Assembly: GCA_903929315.1 (NCBI GenBank)
Contig: CAIYUC010000143.1
Coordinates: 1 to 55,642 of the forward strand
DNA from: an uncultured Bacteroidales bacterium
Lineage (GTDB): Bacteria; Bacteroidota; Bacteroidia; Bacteroidales; FEN-979
Reading direction: 5' to 3'
DNA: 55,642 nucleotides
Positions within the stretch are counted from its first letter, which is position 1; every line of letters begins with the position of its first letter. A model generated the notes under the pieces. It was not told the DNA's origin. It was given only the letters and a program-made list of their open reading frames with translations, and did no database searches. A program made the translations under genes and the position numbers. Positions 46,692 to 54,943 of the stretch are shown here, piece after piece.

Positions 46692-47558
46692 ATGAAAAAG
46701 CTGACTTATTATTTGTTCAGATCATTTGTGTTTTTATTTGGAATAGCACCATTCAGGTTGGTTTATTTATTTTCAGACGGCTTCTTTTATATCCTTTATT
46801 TCATTATAAGATACAGGAAAAAGGTGGTCTTTGATAACCTGAAAAATTCATTTCCCGAAAAAACCGAAAAAGAGATAACTTGCATTGCCAGGGCTTTCTA
46901 CCGTCATTTCTGCGATATAATGATCGAAAGTGGAAAAGCTTTCACGATGGATGAGGAAACAATAACCAATCGATTCAGGTTTACCAACCCCCAAATCCTG
47001 GATGACTATTTTCAGCAGAACAGGAATGTTATTGTTGTAGGTGGCCATTATAACAACTGGGAATGGGCCGGTTTAGCTTCCGGTTCGCAGCTTAAGCATA
47101 AACCGGTAGGTTTCTATAAACCCCTGTCAAATGTGTTTATTGATCAATATATTCAGAAGACAAGAGTCAGGGGCAGATCTGTGCTTGCCTCCATAAAACG
47201 GACAACTGAAACTTTTCAATTATATAAAGAGCCCTGTGCTTTTTATATGGTCGCTGATCAAAGTCCGTCCACAATTCGTCTGGCATATTGGGTAAAATTT
47301 TTAAGTCAGGATACGCCATTTCTTCACGGTCCGGAAAAACATGCAAGGCTTAATAACCTGCCAGTTTATTATGCTGATATTCAAAAAATAAAAAGGGGGT
47401 ATTACACTGTTGAATTCATTCTCATCGAAGCAGAGCCTTTAACTCTGCCTCCGGGAGCAATAATCGAACAGTACGCGAAGATCCTCGAACAGAAGATCAT
47501 TCAAAAGCCGGAATATTGGCTTTGGTCACACAGGCGATGGAAGCATAAAAGGATTTAG
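46692..47558 (+). CDS. LpxL/HtrB-type lipid A acyltransferase
   Basis: This 288-residue protein starts with a hydrophobic segment (about 8-40, SFVFLFGIAPFRLVYLFSDG) and has the acyltransferase HX4E motif as GGHYNNWEWAG (His near 118). FYKPLSN, VADQSPS and the C-terminal EYWLWSHRRWKHKR are characteristic of the LpxL/HtrB family. It probably transfers an acyl chain to lipid A precursor at the inner membrane; a related lyso-lipid acyltransferase role is possible. It converges with the aconitase-family gene after 8 bp. Confidence 0.9.
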   Translation: MKKLTYYLFRSFVFLFGIAPFRLVYLFSDGFFYILYFIIRYRKKVVFDNLKNSFPEKTEKEITCIARAFYRHFCDIMIESGKAFTMDEETITNRFRFTNPQILDDYFQQNRNVIVVGGHYNNWEWAGLASGSQLKHKPVGFYKPLSNVFIDQYIQKTRVRGRSVLASIKRTTETFQLYKEPCAFYMVADQSPSTIRLAYWVKFLSQDTPFLHGPEKHARLNNLPVYYADIQKIKRGYYTVEFILIEAEPLTLPPGAIIEQYAKILEQKIIQKPEYWLWSHRRWKHKRI

Positions 47559-47566
47559 AAATCCAC

Positions 47567-49366
47567 TTAGAAAAGTCCTCCCTTTTTATAAATTGCCAAT
47601 TGTGCGTCGTAAAACTTATTGATAAGGCATGTCTGGGCATTCCTAAGGTTTGTTAATTCACCTGTAATAAAATCCACCCTGATCCTGTCGGCATTTTTAA
47701 TATCAGCATTCTTCAAAGTATCCCGGTCAAAAGTAAGGATAGGAAGTGCCGCGTTTATGGCATTACGTTCGTAAATAGCGCCAAACGACTCGGCCATGAT
47801 GCAGCTTATCCCGAGCGAAAGGAAACAATCAACAGCCTGCTGCCTGGAGCTTCCTGCGCCGAAATTTTTACCGGTAATAATGATATCACCGGATTTGGCC
47901 TTTTTTGCAAAATCTTCAAAACCCTTGAGATTATCAAAAGTATATTGACCCATTTCCCGGATATCGGTTATGGTGAGATAACGGTTATGAAAGATCATAT
48001 CCGTATCGATGTCATCCTTCGGAATGATCCATACATGCCCTTCTGCAACTGTTGGTTTTTCACTTTTTACTTTTTCTTTCAGGGAAGACCGGATGATGCT
48101 TTTCTTTTCGAATCGGACCGGAACTGAAGGGATCTGATCAGGGGTTGTAATATATCCTGCAACAGCAGAAGCGGCCACAACAGCAGGGGATGCAAGATAT
48201 ACGAACCCTTTTCCCTGCTTGCCTTCAAAATTCCGGTTCCCGGTGCTTATAGTAACTTCTCCCGGACCGTTTTGCCCAATTTGCCCGGCAGCACAACCGG
48301 CACAGCCTGCATTTGAGACCATCGCACCGGCTTCTTTAAAAGTTGAGATCAGTCCTTCATCCAGCGCTTCGTTCCAGATTGCGTCAGTCGCCGGAACGAT
48401 CTTCAGAACGACGCCCGGAGCTACTTTTCTCCCTTTTAAAATTGTTGCTGCAACGCGGAGGTCTTCCATTCTTCCATTGGTGCAACTTCCGATAAATCCT
48501 GAATCGATCTTAAGTTGTCCAACCCCGGTTATCGCAATATCATCATGAGGGTGCCCCGGTCTTGCTATCATCGGAACAAACCTTCCAAGATCAATATCAA
48601 AAGTTTTATCGTATACGGCTCCGGGATCTGCTTCTATGGTACTATAATCTTTCCCGGTTTTTTCTTTTAGCGTTTTTAAGATGAAAGGAGTAGGAGGGAA
48701 GAAAATAATAATTGCTCCCATTTCCGTTGCCATTGAAGAGATGGTAATTCTCTCATCCAACGTAAGCTGATCGGATTCTTTCCCATAAATTTCTACCGAA
48801 TATCCAAGAAGTTGATTTGCACCGAATATTGAAAGCAGGTTCAGAATTATATCCTTTGCAGTCACAACGGGAAGTCGTTGACCTGTGAGATTTATCCTTA
48901 CAGATCCCGGAACTTTAAACCATACATAACCATTGGCCCATGCTGCCGCAATATCCTGATCACCCATGCCCTGGCCGAAGCAGCCAATGGCGCCCAGAAT
49001 ATTGGCATGAGAATCGGTCGAAACAAAACTGCTTCCCGGCCAGGCATAACCATTGTCGATAGCAAGATGTGTTCCTATTCCTGAATCCACATCGTAGACC
49101 CGGATCTCATTCTCCCTTGCAAATTGCCTGCAATACTGCTGATTGGCGGCATATTGCTGGTCGGATCCCCCGGGATTACAATCGAAGGTGAACAAAGTCT
49201 TCGAAGGATCAGCTATCTTGAGCCCATTATTCAGAATGTTCTTTACTACGTTAGCCCCGCCAAAATCACGCGCAGCACGGATATCGATCTCAACATCAAC
49301 TATATCTCCTGGCTTAACTGTTTGTTGACCTGAGTGGCTGGCAATTATCTTTTCTATAATGGTCAT
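47567..49366 (-). CDS. Aconitase-family hydratase, fused LeuC-LeuD type
   Basis: The 599-residue protein joins a large LeuC-like subunit (about 1-420) to a LeuD-like swivel domain (about 440-599) in one chain. Iron-sulfur ligands appear as GSCTNGR (near 294) and NAGCAGCAAG (near 352-358). DSHANILGAIGCFGQGMGD and GNRNFEGKQGKG are in place, and the swivel loop GAGSSRQQAVDCF and FGAIYERNAINAALPIL complete the active site. Which substrate it uses (citrate, isopropylmalate or homoaconitate) cannot be settled by eye; the adjacent isocitrate dehydrogenase-like gene favours aconitate/isocitrate. It is the third gene of a minus-strand group and lies 110 bp after the HD-domain gene. Confidence 0.9.
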   Translation of the reverse strand: MTIIEKIIASHSGQQTVKPGDIVDVEIDIRAARDFGGANVVKNILNNGLKIADPSKTLFTFDCNPGGSDQQYAANQQYCRQFARENEIRVYDVDSGIGTHLAIDNGYAWPGSSFVSTDSHANILGAIGCFGQGMGDQDIAAAWANGYVWFKVPGSVRINLTGQRLPVVTAKDIILNLLSIFGANQLLGYSVEIYGKESDQLTLDERITISSMATEMGAIIIFFPPTPFILKTLKEKTGKDYSTIEADPGAVYDKTFDIDLGRFVPMIARPGHPHDDIAITGVGQLKIDSGFIGSCTNGRMEDLRVAATILKGRKVAPGVVLKIVPATDAIWNEALDEGLISTFKEAGAMVSNAGCAGCAAGQIGQNGPGEVTISTGNRNFEGKQGKGFVYLASPAVVAASAVAGYITTPDQIPSVPVRFEKKSIIRSSLKEKVKSEKPTVAEGHVWIIPKDDIDTDMIFHNRYLTITDIREMGQYTFDNLKGFEDFAKKAKSGDIIITGKNFGAGSSRQQAVDCFLSLGISCIMAESFGAIYERNAINAALPILTFDRDTLKNADIKNADRIRVDFITGELTNLRNAQTCLINKFYDAQLAIYKKGGLF

Positions 49367-49400
49367 AATATTTCATTAAAAATATTCATATTAGCTTTCT

Positions 49401-49432
49401 GATGCTCGATGCTGGATACTCGATGCTCGATA
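49401..49432. repeat. Heptamer array F (GATGCTC/GATGCTG)
   Basis: Four 7-bp units GATGCTC, GATGCTG, GATACTC and GATGCTC, then GATAATT. ATTACTGC-type 8-bp units follow to about 49475, just after the HD-domain gene's stop codon. Confidence 0.85.
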
Positions 49433-49476
49433 ATTCTTAATTACTGCATTACTGGATTACTACATTCCTGCATTTC

Positions 49477-50022
49477 TTACTTGAGTCTTTCGCGGAATGG
49501 CTCAAATGTCATGAAGTCCGCATGATGCACAATATATGCCTCTACTGTCCGCTTAACCATATCGCCCTCACCTGCATGTGCCGCAATGATATGGCAAACC
49601 TCTGCAGGAACACCGCATTGCTCAGCCAGCGATACACCTGAGAAAGGATGACGCAGGTACTTACCATACATCCCCTGTACTGATTTTCCATCTTTTATCT
49701 CATATTCCAGTAATTTACCTACATCAGCCAGGATAGCGCCTGCAATCAGAACATCCATATTTACCGGTAGTTCATCTTTGAAAAATTCATTCATTTTTTC
49801 ACCGGCCTCCTTTGCAACGTGCACGACACAACGTTTATGAGCCATGAATGATACCTTTAGATCAGGACCGGCAAGGAGAGTAAAAGGAATTTTCTGCAGA
49901 TCATCTGCTGTAAGAACGCTTTTTTGAAGCGCTAACTGCCATGTTTTTGCAATTTTCTCACGCAGATCCTCATCTTTGATCCACATGAGCTCCGGCCATA
50001 ATTTCAAAATCGTATCGGTCAT
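49477..50022 (-). CDS. HD-domain protein with a degenerate HD motif
   Basis: The 181-residue protein reads as a small HD-domain phosphohydrolase, with a first His (FMAHKRCVVHVA, near 60-70) and later His residues (RHPFSGVSLAEQ and HIIAAHAGEG, about 128-152). The central motif reads GAILADVGKLL where GxLLHDxGK is expected: the metal-binding His is Ala (GCT), though the Asp is kept. Catalysis may therefore be lost or changed. It lies between the isocitrate dehydrogenase-like and aconitase-family genes on the same strand, and its product may be a regulator or an auxiliary enzyme of that pathway. This is an inference from position only. Confidence 0.8.
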   Translation of the reverse strand: MTDTILKLWPELMWIKDEDLREKIAKTWQLALQKSVLTADDLQKIPFTLLAGPDLKVSFMAHKRCVVHVAKEAGEKMNEFFKDELPVNMDVLIAGAILADVGKLLEYEIKDGKSVQGMYGKYLRHPFSGVSLAEQCGVPAEVCHIIAAHAGEGDMVKRTVEAYIVHHADFMTFEPFRERLK

Positions 50023-50044
50023 ATTTTATATTTGTTATTATGTC

Positions 50045-50123
50045 CGCACGCGTTATAAACGCGCGCGATCACAGTTATTATTTATTACTATGACCACGCA
50101 CACGTTTCAAACGCGCGCGATCA
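50045..50123. repeat. Pair of 27-bp GC-rich direct repeats
   Basis: 50045-50071 and 50097-50123 agree at 24 of 27 positions. Each has the form CGCACRCGTT-ACGCGCGCGATCA, related to the inverted repeat at 45411-45482. Confidence 0.88.
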
Positions 50124-50152
50124 TAAACTATATAAAAGTAGAATTTTCTTAA

Positions 50153-50228
50153 CTCACCACCTCACCAGTTCACCAATTCACCAGTTTTATTTAATTTTCG
50201 TTATTTCACGATTTCGCTATTTCGCTAT
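50153..50228. repeat. 8-bp repeats overlapping the end of the dehydrogenase gene
   Basis: CTCACCAC, CTCACCAG, TTCACCAA and TTCACCAG (50153-50184) are the inverted form of the GAACTGGT family. Beyond them, GCGAAATA-type 8-mers (read on the minus strand) extend from 50228 across the stop codon of the dehydrogenase gene. Confidence 0.8.
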
Positions 50229-51413
50229 TTTCCCAATTATAGCTTCCGTCATCTGCTCCGTGTTAGCCGCCCCCTTACTAAATGCATCAGGATTTCCCGG
50301 GAGTTTCATCATGTCATAGGTCTTTACCTTTCCTTCTTCGATCACTGTGGCAACAGCATTGTAAATCTTTTTGGCTTTTTCGGATTCTCCGATATGTTCG
50401 AGCATCATACAAGCAGATAGGATCATTGCCATCGGATTTACGATGGAAGGATTAAATCCGGCATATTTTGGCGCAGAGCCATGGGTTGGTTCAAATACTG
50501 CGATCTCGGGCCCGATATTCGCACTGCATGCAAAGCCCAATCCACCAACAAGTCCTGCAAAGCCATCGGAAACAATATCGCCAAACATATTCCCTGCAAC
50601 GATTACATGATAGTTCTCAGGATTCTTCGTAAGCCACATCATCTGTGCGTCGATGTTCGTATCCTGTACATTAATTCCGGGATATTCATTCTTAGCCATT
50701 TCCTGGGCGATCTTCAGCATCATACCTGAAGTTTCCCTGATCACATTCGGTTTTTCACAGACGGTGACAGTTTTAAATCCTTTTGCTTTTGCATATTCAA
50801 ATGCAGCTTTCACGATCCGTGTGGTATATTTTCTTGTAAAGATCCTGGTCGAAACAGCGAGGTCCGGTTTCGGACACCAGGCGAAATTTTCCCTGAATTT
50901 TGCATGGGTCATCAAAGCAGCATAAACCTGGTCGGAAGGATTGGTCCATTCAACTCCACCATATAAACATTCGGTATTCTGACGGAATATCATAACGTCA
51001 ACTGATGGTTCTTCGATCACCCCGCCAAATCCCCGTCGAATGAAATTAAGAGGATTTCCTTTAAAAGTTTTGCAGGGCCGCATGCAGAGATCCAGATCAT
51101 ACTTCTGGCGCATACTCACGATCGGACTGTAATAGGTATATCCTTTCCCTTTTAACCCGGCGGCAAGTTCAACTTCCGCTTTGTCTTTTGGTTTTGAAGT
51201 AATGGCCCCGAACAAACCGATTTTGTATTGTTCCAGAAGTTTTTGTGTCCTGGCTGGAAAGGGATCCCCCTCTGTACACCAGAACTCCCACCCGATATCT
51301 CCATGCACATATTCGGCTTCAAAACCCGCTGCCTCCAGCACTTTAAGTGCTTCTTTCAATACCAGTTTCCCTATCCCATCCCCCGGCATCGTGACGATTG
51401 TTCTCTTTGTCAT
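50217..51413 (-). CDS. Isocitrate/isopropylmalate-family dehydrogenase
   Basis: The 398-residue protein has the family glycine-rich start TIVTMPGDGIGK, GLFGAITSKPKD, FRQNTECLYGGVEW (near 144, the substrate loop equivalent), CEKPNVIRETSGMM and the metal-binding NMFGDIVSDGFAGLVGGLGF, then PTHGSAPKYAG. These are the residues of a NAD(P)-dependent oxidative decarboxylase. Which of isocitrate, isopropylmalate or a longer homologue is the substrate is not decidable by eye; the fused aconitase-family neighbour suggests isocitrate. It leads a three-gene group (dehydrogenase, HD-domain, hydratase) driven by the promoter at 51457-51487. Its last codons and stop are part of an 8-bp repeat. Confidence 0.9.
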   Translation of the reverse strand: MTKRTIVTMPGDGIGKLVLKEALKVLEAAGFEAEYVHGDIGWEFWCTEGDPFPARTQKLLEQYKIGLFGAITSKPKDKAEVELAAGLKGKGYTYYSPIVSMRQKYDLDLCMRPCKTFKGNPLNFIRRGFGGVIEEPSVDVMIFRQNTECLYGGVEWTNPSDQVYAALMTHAKFRENFAWCPKPDLAVSTRIFTRKYTTRIVKAAFEYAKAKGFKTVTVCEKPNVIRETSGMMLKIAQEMAKNEYPGINVQDTNIDAQMMWLTKNPENYHVIVAGNMFGDIVSDGFAGLVGGLGFACSANIGPEIAVFEPTHGSAPKYAGFNPSIVNPMAMILSACMMLEHIGESEKAKKIYNAVATVIEEGKVKTYDMMKLPGNPDAFSKGAANTEQMTEAIIGKIAK

Positions 51414-51456
51414 ATTCAGTATTCTTAAGTTATGAATTGTAATTCAGATCAGTCGT

Positions 51457-51487
51457 CAAAGATACAATTCAGCCTGAAATCTGCAAG
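51457..51487 (-). promoter_or_regulatory. Promoter of the dehydrogenase/HD/hydratase group
   Basis: On the minus strand: CTTG (51484-51487), 19 nt, TATCTTTG (51457-51464). The -7 box is perfect and the spacing ideal. It lies 44 bp before the ATG at 51413. Confidence 0.65.
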
Positions 51488-51529
51488 GGATAGCGGCAAA
51501 ATTTATACTTATTCTATGTTTTGTTTGTT

Positions 51530-51537
51530 TAATTTTG
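51530..51537 (+). promoter_or_regulatory. TAATTTTG -7 box for cca
   Basis: TAATTTTG matches TAnnTTTG on the plus strand, with a weak -33. The leader to the TTG start of cca would be about 165 nt and includes the CCCCCTCT hairpin (51560-51582). Confidence 0.45.
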
Positions 51538-51559
51538 CCATAGAAACTCACCCCCTTAG

Positions 51560-51582
51560 TCCCCCTCTCTTGGAAAGAGGGG
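51560..51582 (+). repeat. CCCCCTCT hairpin repeat in the cca leader
   Basis: CCCCCTCT-CTTGGAA-AGAGGGGG, an 8-bp stem, is related to the stronger one in the rpsA leader at 37135-37158. GC-rich CGCG units follow at about 51595-51630. Confidence 0.7.
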
Positions 51583-51710
51583 GGAAGACCATTTGGCGCG
51601 CTTTAATTCCTAACGCGTCACGCGTTTCGCGTCTCGTTTCAGAAACCAGGTCAGAGGTGAGTTAATAAGTTGAGTTCATCATACTGTTAAAAAATTAAGT
51701 AAATTACGAA

Positions 51711-53117
51711 TTGAAACGCTTCCTCTCAAATAAGATCTTTAAAACAATTTCTGATGTTTCCGGGGAGATGAATCTTCGCGCATACGTCATTGGCGGGTTT
51801 GTGCGCGATGCTCTGCTGGGTCGTTTCTCGCAGGATATCGATATTATGGTTTTGGGGAACGGGATAGACTTTGCACATAAAGTAGCGGAACGCCTGGGTG
51901 ATAATATTCCTGTCAGATTCTTTAAAAACTTCGGAACGGCCATGATTATCCGGGATGGGTTGAAAATTGAATTTGTGGGAGCCAGAAAAGAATCTTACCG
52001 CAGCAATTCCCGCAAACCTATCGTAGAAGACGGTACACTTGAGGATGATCAGAACCGCCGTGATTTTACGATCAATGCCATGGCATTCGATCTTCAGATG
52101 GAATCCTACGGACAACTCATCGACCCTTTTAACGGATTGAAAGATCTTCAGGATAAAATAATCCGCACTCCGCTGGATCCTGATATCACCTTTTCTGACG
52201 ATCCTTTGCGAATGATCCGGGCAATCCGTTTTGCCACGCAACTGGAATTCACTATTGACCCGGTTTGCTTCGAAGCGATAAAAAAAAATGCCGGCAGGGT
52301 CTCGATCCTTTCCGCAGAGCGTATCACCGATGAGTTAAACCGTATTATTCAATTATCTGTTCCTTCAGTCGGTTTCAAAATGCTCCTGGATTCCGGTATA
52401 TTGAAGATGATCTTCCCTGAATTTGTTGATTTGACAGGTACTGAAGTGATTGACGGAATCGGTCATAAGGATAACTTCTACCACACAATAGCGGTTTTGG
52501 ATAATGTCGCTTCGAAATCGGATAACCTTTGGTTACGCTGGGCGGCAATTCTTCATGACATTGCTAAACCTGCGACGAAGAAATTTGTTCCTGAAGTCGG
52601 TTGGACATTTTATGCTCACGATTTCCGGGGATCAAAAATGGTCCCTGAGATATTCAGACGATTTAAACTCCCATTGAATGAGAAGATGAAATATGTCGAA
52701 AAGTTAGTTCTTCTGCATTTACGTCCCATCATTCTATCGGAAGATATCGTTACAGATTCTGCCGTCAGGCGGTTATTGTTTGACGCCGGAGACAACATTG
52801 ACGACCTGATGTTATTGTGTGAAGCGGATATCACCTCAAAAAATCTTCAGAAAGTCAGGAAATTCTTGGATAATTTCGAGAATGTACGCAGAAAATTAAA
52901 AGAGATTGAAGAGAAAGACAGGCTGAGGAACTGGCAACCACCAATAAGCGGGGAAATTATTATGGAAACTTTTGGCATTTCACCGTCAAAAGAAGTTGGT
53001 CTGATCAAAAAAGCAATTACTGAAGCTATCCTGGAAGGAGAAATTCCAAACCAATATGATTCTGCTTATCAACGTATGCTTTTTGAAGGAGAAAAATTAG
53101 GATTAAAACAGAAATGA
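51711..53117 (+). CDS. cca: CCA tRNA nucleotidyltransferase/HD-domain protein
   Basis: The 468-residue protein begins at a TTG codon (MKRFLSNKIFKTISDVS when read as Met); no ATG lies in front and the family N-terminus begins here. The polymerase head shows GGFVRDALLG (about 26-35) and the catalytic DID (about 41-43), with RRDFTINAMAFD and DDPLRMIRAIRFA. An HD domain follows (WAAILHDIAKP, about 276-286). The enzyme adds or repairs CCA at tRNA 3' ends. Since most tRNA genes in this window do not obviously encode CCA, it is needed for their maturation. Confidence 0.92.
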   Translation: MKRFLSNKIFKTISDVSGEMNLRAYVIGGFVRDALLGRFSQDIDIMVLGNGIDFAHKVAERLGDNIPVRFFKNFGTAMIIRDGLKIEFVGARKESYRSNSRKPIVEDGTLEDDQNRRDFTINAMAFDLQMESYGQLIDPFNGLKDLQDKIIRTPLDPDITFSDDPLRMIRAIRFATQLEFTIDPVCFEAIKKNAGRVSILSAERITDELNRIIQLSVPSVGFKMLLDSGILKMIFPEFVDLTGTEVIDGIGHKDNFYHTIAVLDNVASKSDNLWLRWAAILHDIAKPATKKFVPEVGWTFYAHDFRGSKMVPEIFRRFKLPLNEKMKYVEKLVLLHLRPIILSEDIVTDSAVRRLLFDAGDNIDDLMLLCEADITSKNLQKVRKFLDNFENVRRKLKEIEEKDRLRNWQPPISGEIIMETFGISPSKEVGLIKKAITEAILEGEIPNQYDSAYQRMLFEGEKLGLKQK

Positions 53118-53119
53118 TG

Positions 53120-53127
53120 TAAATTTG
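53120..53127 (+). promoter_or_regulatory. TAAATTTG -7 box before the ORF-3-like gene and miaA
   Basis: A perfect TAnnTTTG immediately after the cca stop codon, 72 bp before the ATG at 53199. A TTAG 19 nt upstream is a poor -33 match. Confidence 0.4.
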
Positions 53128-53198
53128 TTCATAGCCAATCAGTTTTTTCCGGAATTTATATTTTTTATATTTTTGACCTGATTATTGAAAGACTATTT

Positions 53199-53966
53199 AT
53201 GATCATTTATCGTTTCAGATTGACATCGGAAGATCAGGAGGATTTTTTAAGGGAGATTGATATTCATCCTGTCCATACTTTTCTCGATTTTCATGAGATT
53301 ATTCAATCTTCAATGGATATGGAACCTTGCGAAAAAGCCTTTTTCTATACGACGGACAAGAAATATATAAAACATCAGGAAATATCCTATACTCCTCATA
53401 AAAAGCGGTTGAGAAAATACGATGACGAGCTTGATGAAATTGTCACGGAAGAATTTGAGTTGCATCTTATGAAGGATTCCCGACTGAAAAATTTTATCGA
53501 AGATCCTCATCAAAAAATGATTTATGAGAATTACGGTAAGGAATTTTACGCTTTTCATATTGAACTTTTTAAGATCCTGAAGTTGGAAGATGGGATCACT
53601 TTACCCCGTTGTTTTAAAAGGATCGGTGAATTACAAAAGAAACCTGTTATTCCGGTTGAGCTGATTGAAGAACCTGAGCCTATGGATATGCCGGTTATTT
53701 CTTTTGAAATACCTCGTGAAAAAGAAGCTATTCTTTCAGCGCTGGAAGAGAATGAAGCTGAGCTTGCTGAAATCGAAAGCCATCTTGATGACCTGCTTGT
53801 AGAGAAAGAGCCTGAACGAACCAAGGGTGTTGAAGTTCCATCTGAAGAAGTTGGCGATTCCGTCTTGGGAGAAGATGATATGATCGAAAGTGTTGGCGAT
53901 ATTGAAGACCTGGAAAATATGGAGCAAAGTCAACAGGATCTTGATCGGGAATCTGATGACTATTGA
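53199..53966 (+). CDS. pRiA4b ORF-3-like (IS1096 TnpR-family) protein
   Basis: The 255-residue protein starts MIIYRFRLTSEDQEDFLREI, and its first 170 residues resemble the plasmid pRiA4b ORF-3/IS1096 passenger family (FHEIIQSSMDM, LHLMKDSRLKNFIEDPHQKMIYENYG by their ends). The C-terminal 85 residues are strongly acidic and probably disordered. Despite the transposon-derived name, such proteins occur as ordinary conserved genes in Bacteroidota, and no transposase or inverted repeats surround this one. It overlaps the start of miaA by 11 bp, so the two are co-translated. Function unknown. Confidence 0.8.
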   Translation: MIIYRFRLTSEDQEDFLREIDIHPVHTFLDFHEIIQSSMDMEPCEKAFFYTTDKKYIKHQEISYTPHKKRLRKYDDELDEIVTEEFELHLMKDSRLKNFIEDPHQKMIYENYGKEFYAFHIELFKILKLEDGITLPRCFKRIGELQKKPVIPVELIEEPEPMDMPVISFEIPREKEAILSALEENEAELAEIESHLDDLLVEKEPERTKGVEVPSEEVGDSVLGEDDMIESVGDIEDLENMEQSQQDLDRESDDY

Positions 53967-54864
53967 TTCAAGATCTTTACTGATCGTCATAACCGGGCCG
54001 ACAGCAATAGGTAAAACATCTCTTGCGATCAAAGTTGCAACTGCCTTCTCCACGGAGATCATATCTGCCGATTCACGCCAGTTTTATAAAGAAATGAGGA
54101 TCGGAACCGCCACCCCGGCAGCGGCTGAATTAAAAGCTGTTCCCCATCATTTCATCGGGCATATCTCCATTCATGATACTTATAATGTATCACATTTTGA
54201 AGAAGATGCTTTGAAAAAGCTGGATCAATTATTTACCACCCGGAATCAAATCATTTTAACCGGGGGTTCCGGTCTCTATATCAATGCTGTTTGTCACGGC
54301 ATTGACGATCTCCCTGACCCTGATAATGGACTAAGGAATAAATTAAAGGAACTTTTCGATGCTCATGGTATCAAAGCCCTTCAGGATAAAGTAAAAGAAA
54401 TGGACCCTGAATATTATGCTGAAGTAGACCAGTCAAACCCTAAACGACTTCTCCGTGCAATCGAAGTCTGCCTGACCACAGGTGTCACCTATTCATCCTT
54501 GCGGAAAAATAAACCAAAACCAAGAAATTTCAAAGTTCTTAAAATAGGACTGACCCGTGACCGGGAAGAATTGTATCGACGGATCGATCACCGTGTGGAT
54601 AAAATGATGGACGAAGGGTTTTTATCCGAAGCGAAAGCACTCTATACTTACCGGCATTTGAATGCTTTGAATACTGTGGGCTACAAGGAATTATTTGATC
54701 ACCTGGATGCTAAAATAACGCTTGACGAGGCAGTTGAAAAGATCAAGACCAATTCACGACGGTATGCTAAACGGCAGCTAACATGGTTCAGGAAAGATCC
54801 GGAGATAAATTGGTTTCAGGCGGATGATCTGAATGGTATTATGAATATAATTAGGGAAAAGTAA
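53956..54864 (+). CDS. miaA: tRNA dimethylallyltransferase
   Basis: I place the start at the ATG at 53956 (MTIDSRSLLIVITGPTAIGK), 11 bp inside the end of the previous gene; an earlier in-frame ATG at 53890 would lie fully within that gene. The 302-residue enzyme isopentenylates A37 of tRNAs reading UNN codons. It has the P-loop GPTAIGKTS (about 14-22), SADSRQFYKEMRIGTATP, the TGGSGLYINAV motif and the C-terminal RRYAKRQLTWFRKD. The length is normal. Confidence 0.94.
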   Translation: MTIDSRSLLIVITGPTAIGKTSLAIKVATAFSTEIISADSRQFYKEMRIGTATPAAAELKAVPHHFIGHISIHDTYNVSHFEEDALKKLDQLFTTRNQIILTGGSGLYINAVCHGIDDLPDPDNGLRNKLKELFDAHGIKALQDKVKEMDPEYYAEVDQSNPKRLLRAIEVCLTTGVTYSSLRKNKPKPRNFKVLKIGLTRDREELYRRIDHRVDKMMDEGFLSEAKALYTYRHLNALNTVGYKELFDHLDAKITLDEAVEKIKTNSRRYAKRQLTWFRKDPEINWFQADDLNGIMNIIREK

Positions 54865-54891
54865 GTAGTCGGCAGTCAGCAGTCAGTAAGT

Positions 54892-54919
54892 GGCATCTGG
54901 CATCTGGCATCTGGCATCT
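54892..54919. repeat. Heptamer array G (GGCATCT)
   Basis: Four exact 7-bp units GGCATCT, preceded by CAGTCAG-type 7-mers at 54871-54887. It separates miaA from the kinase gene. Confidence 0.88.
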
Positions 54920-54943
54920 GAAAAAAAGCTAAATAATAAAATT

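Noticed and set aside
53199-53966. Possible insertion element because of the transposon-derived family name
   Set aside because: No transposase and no terminal inverted repeats; the gene is translationally coupled to miaA.
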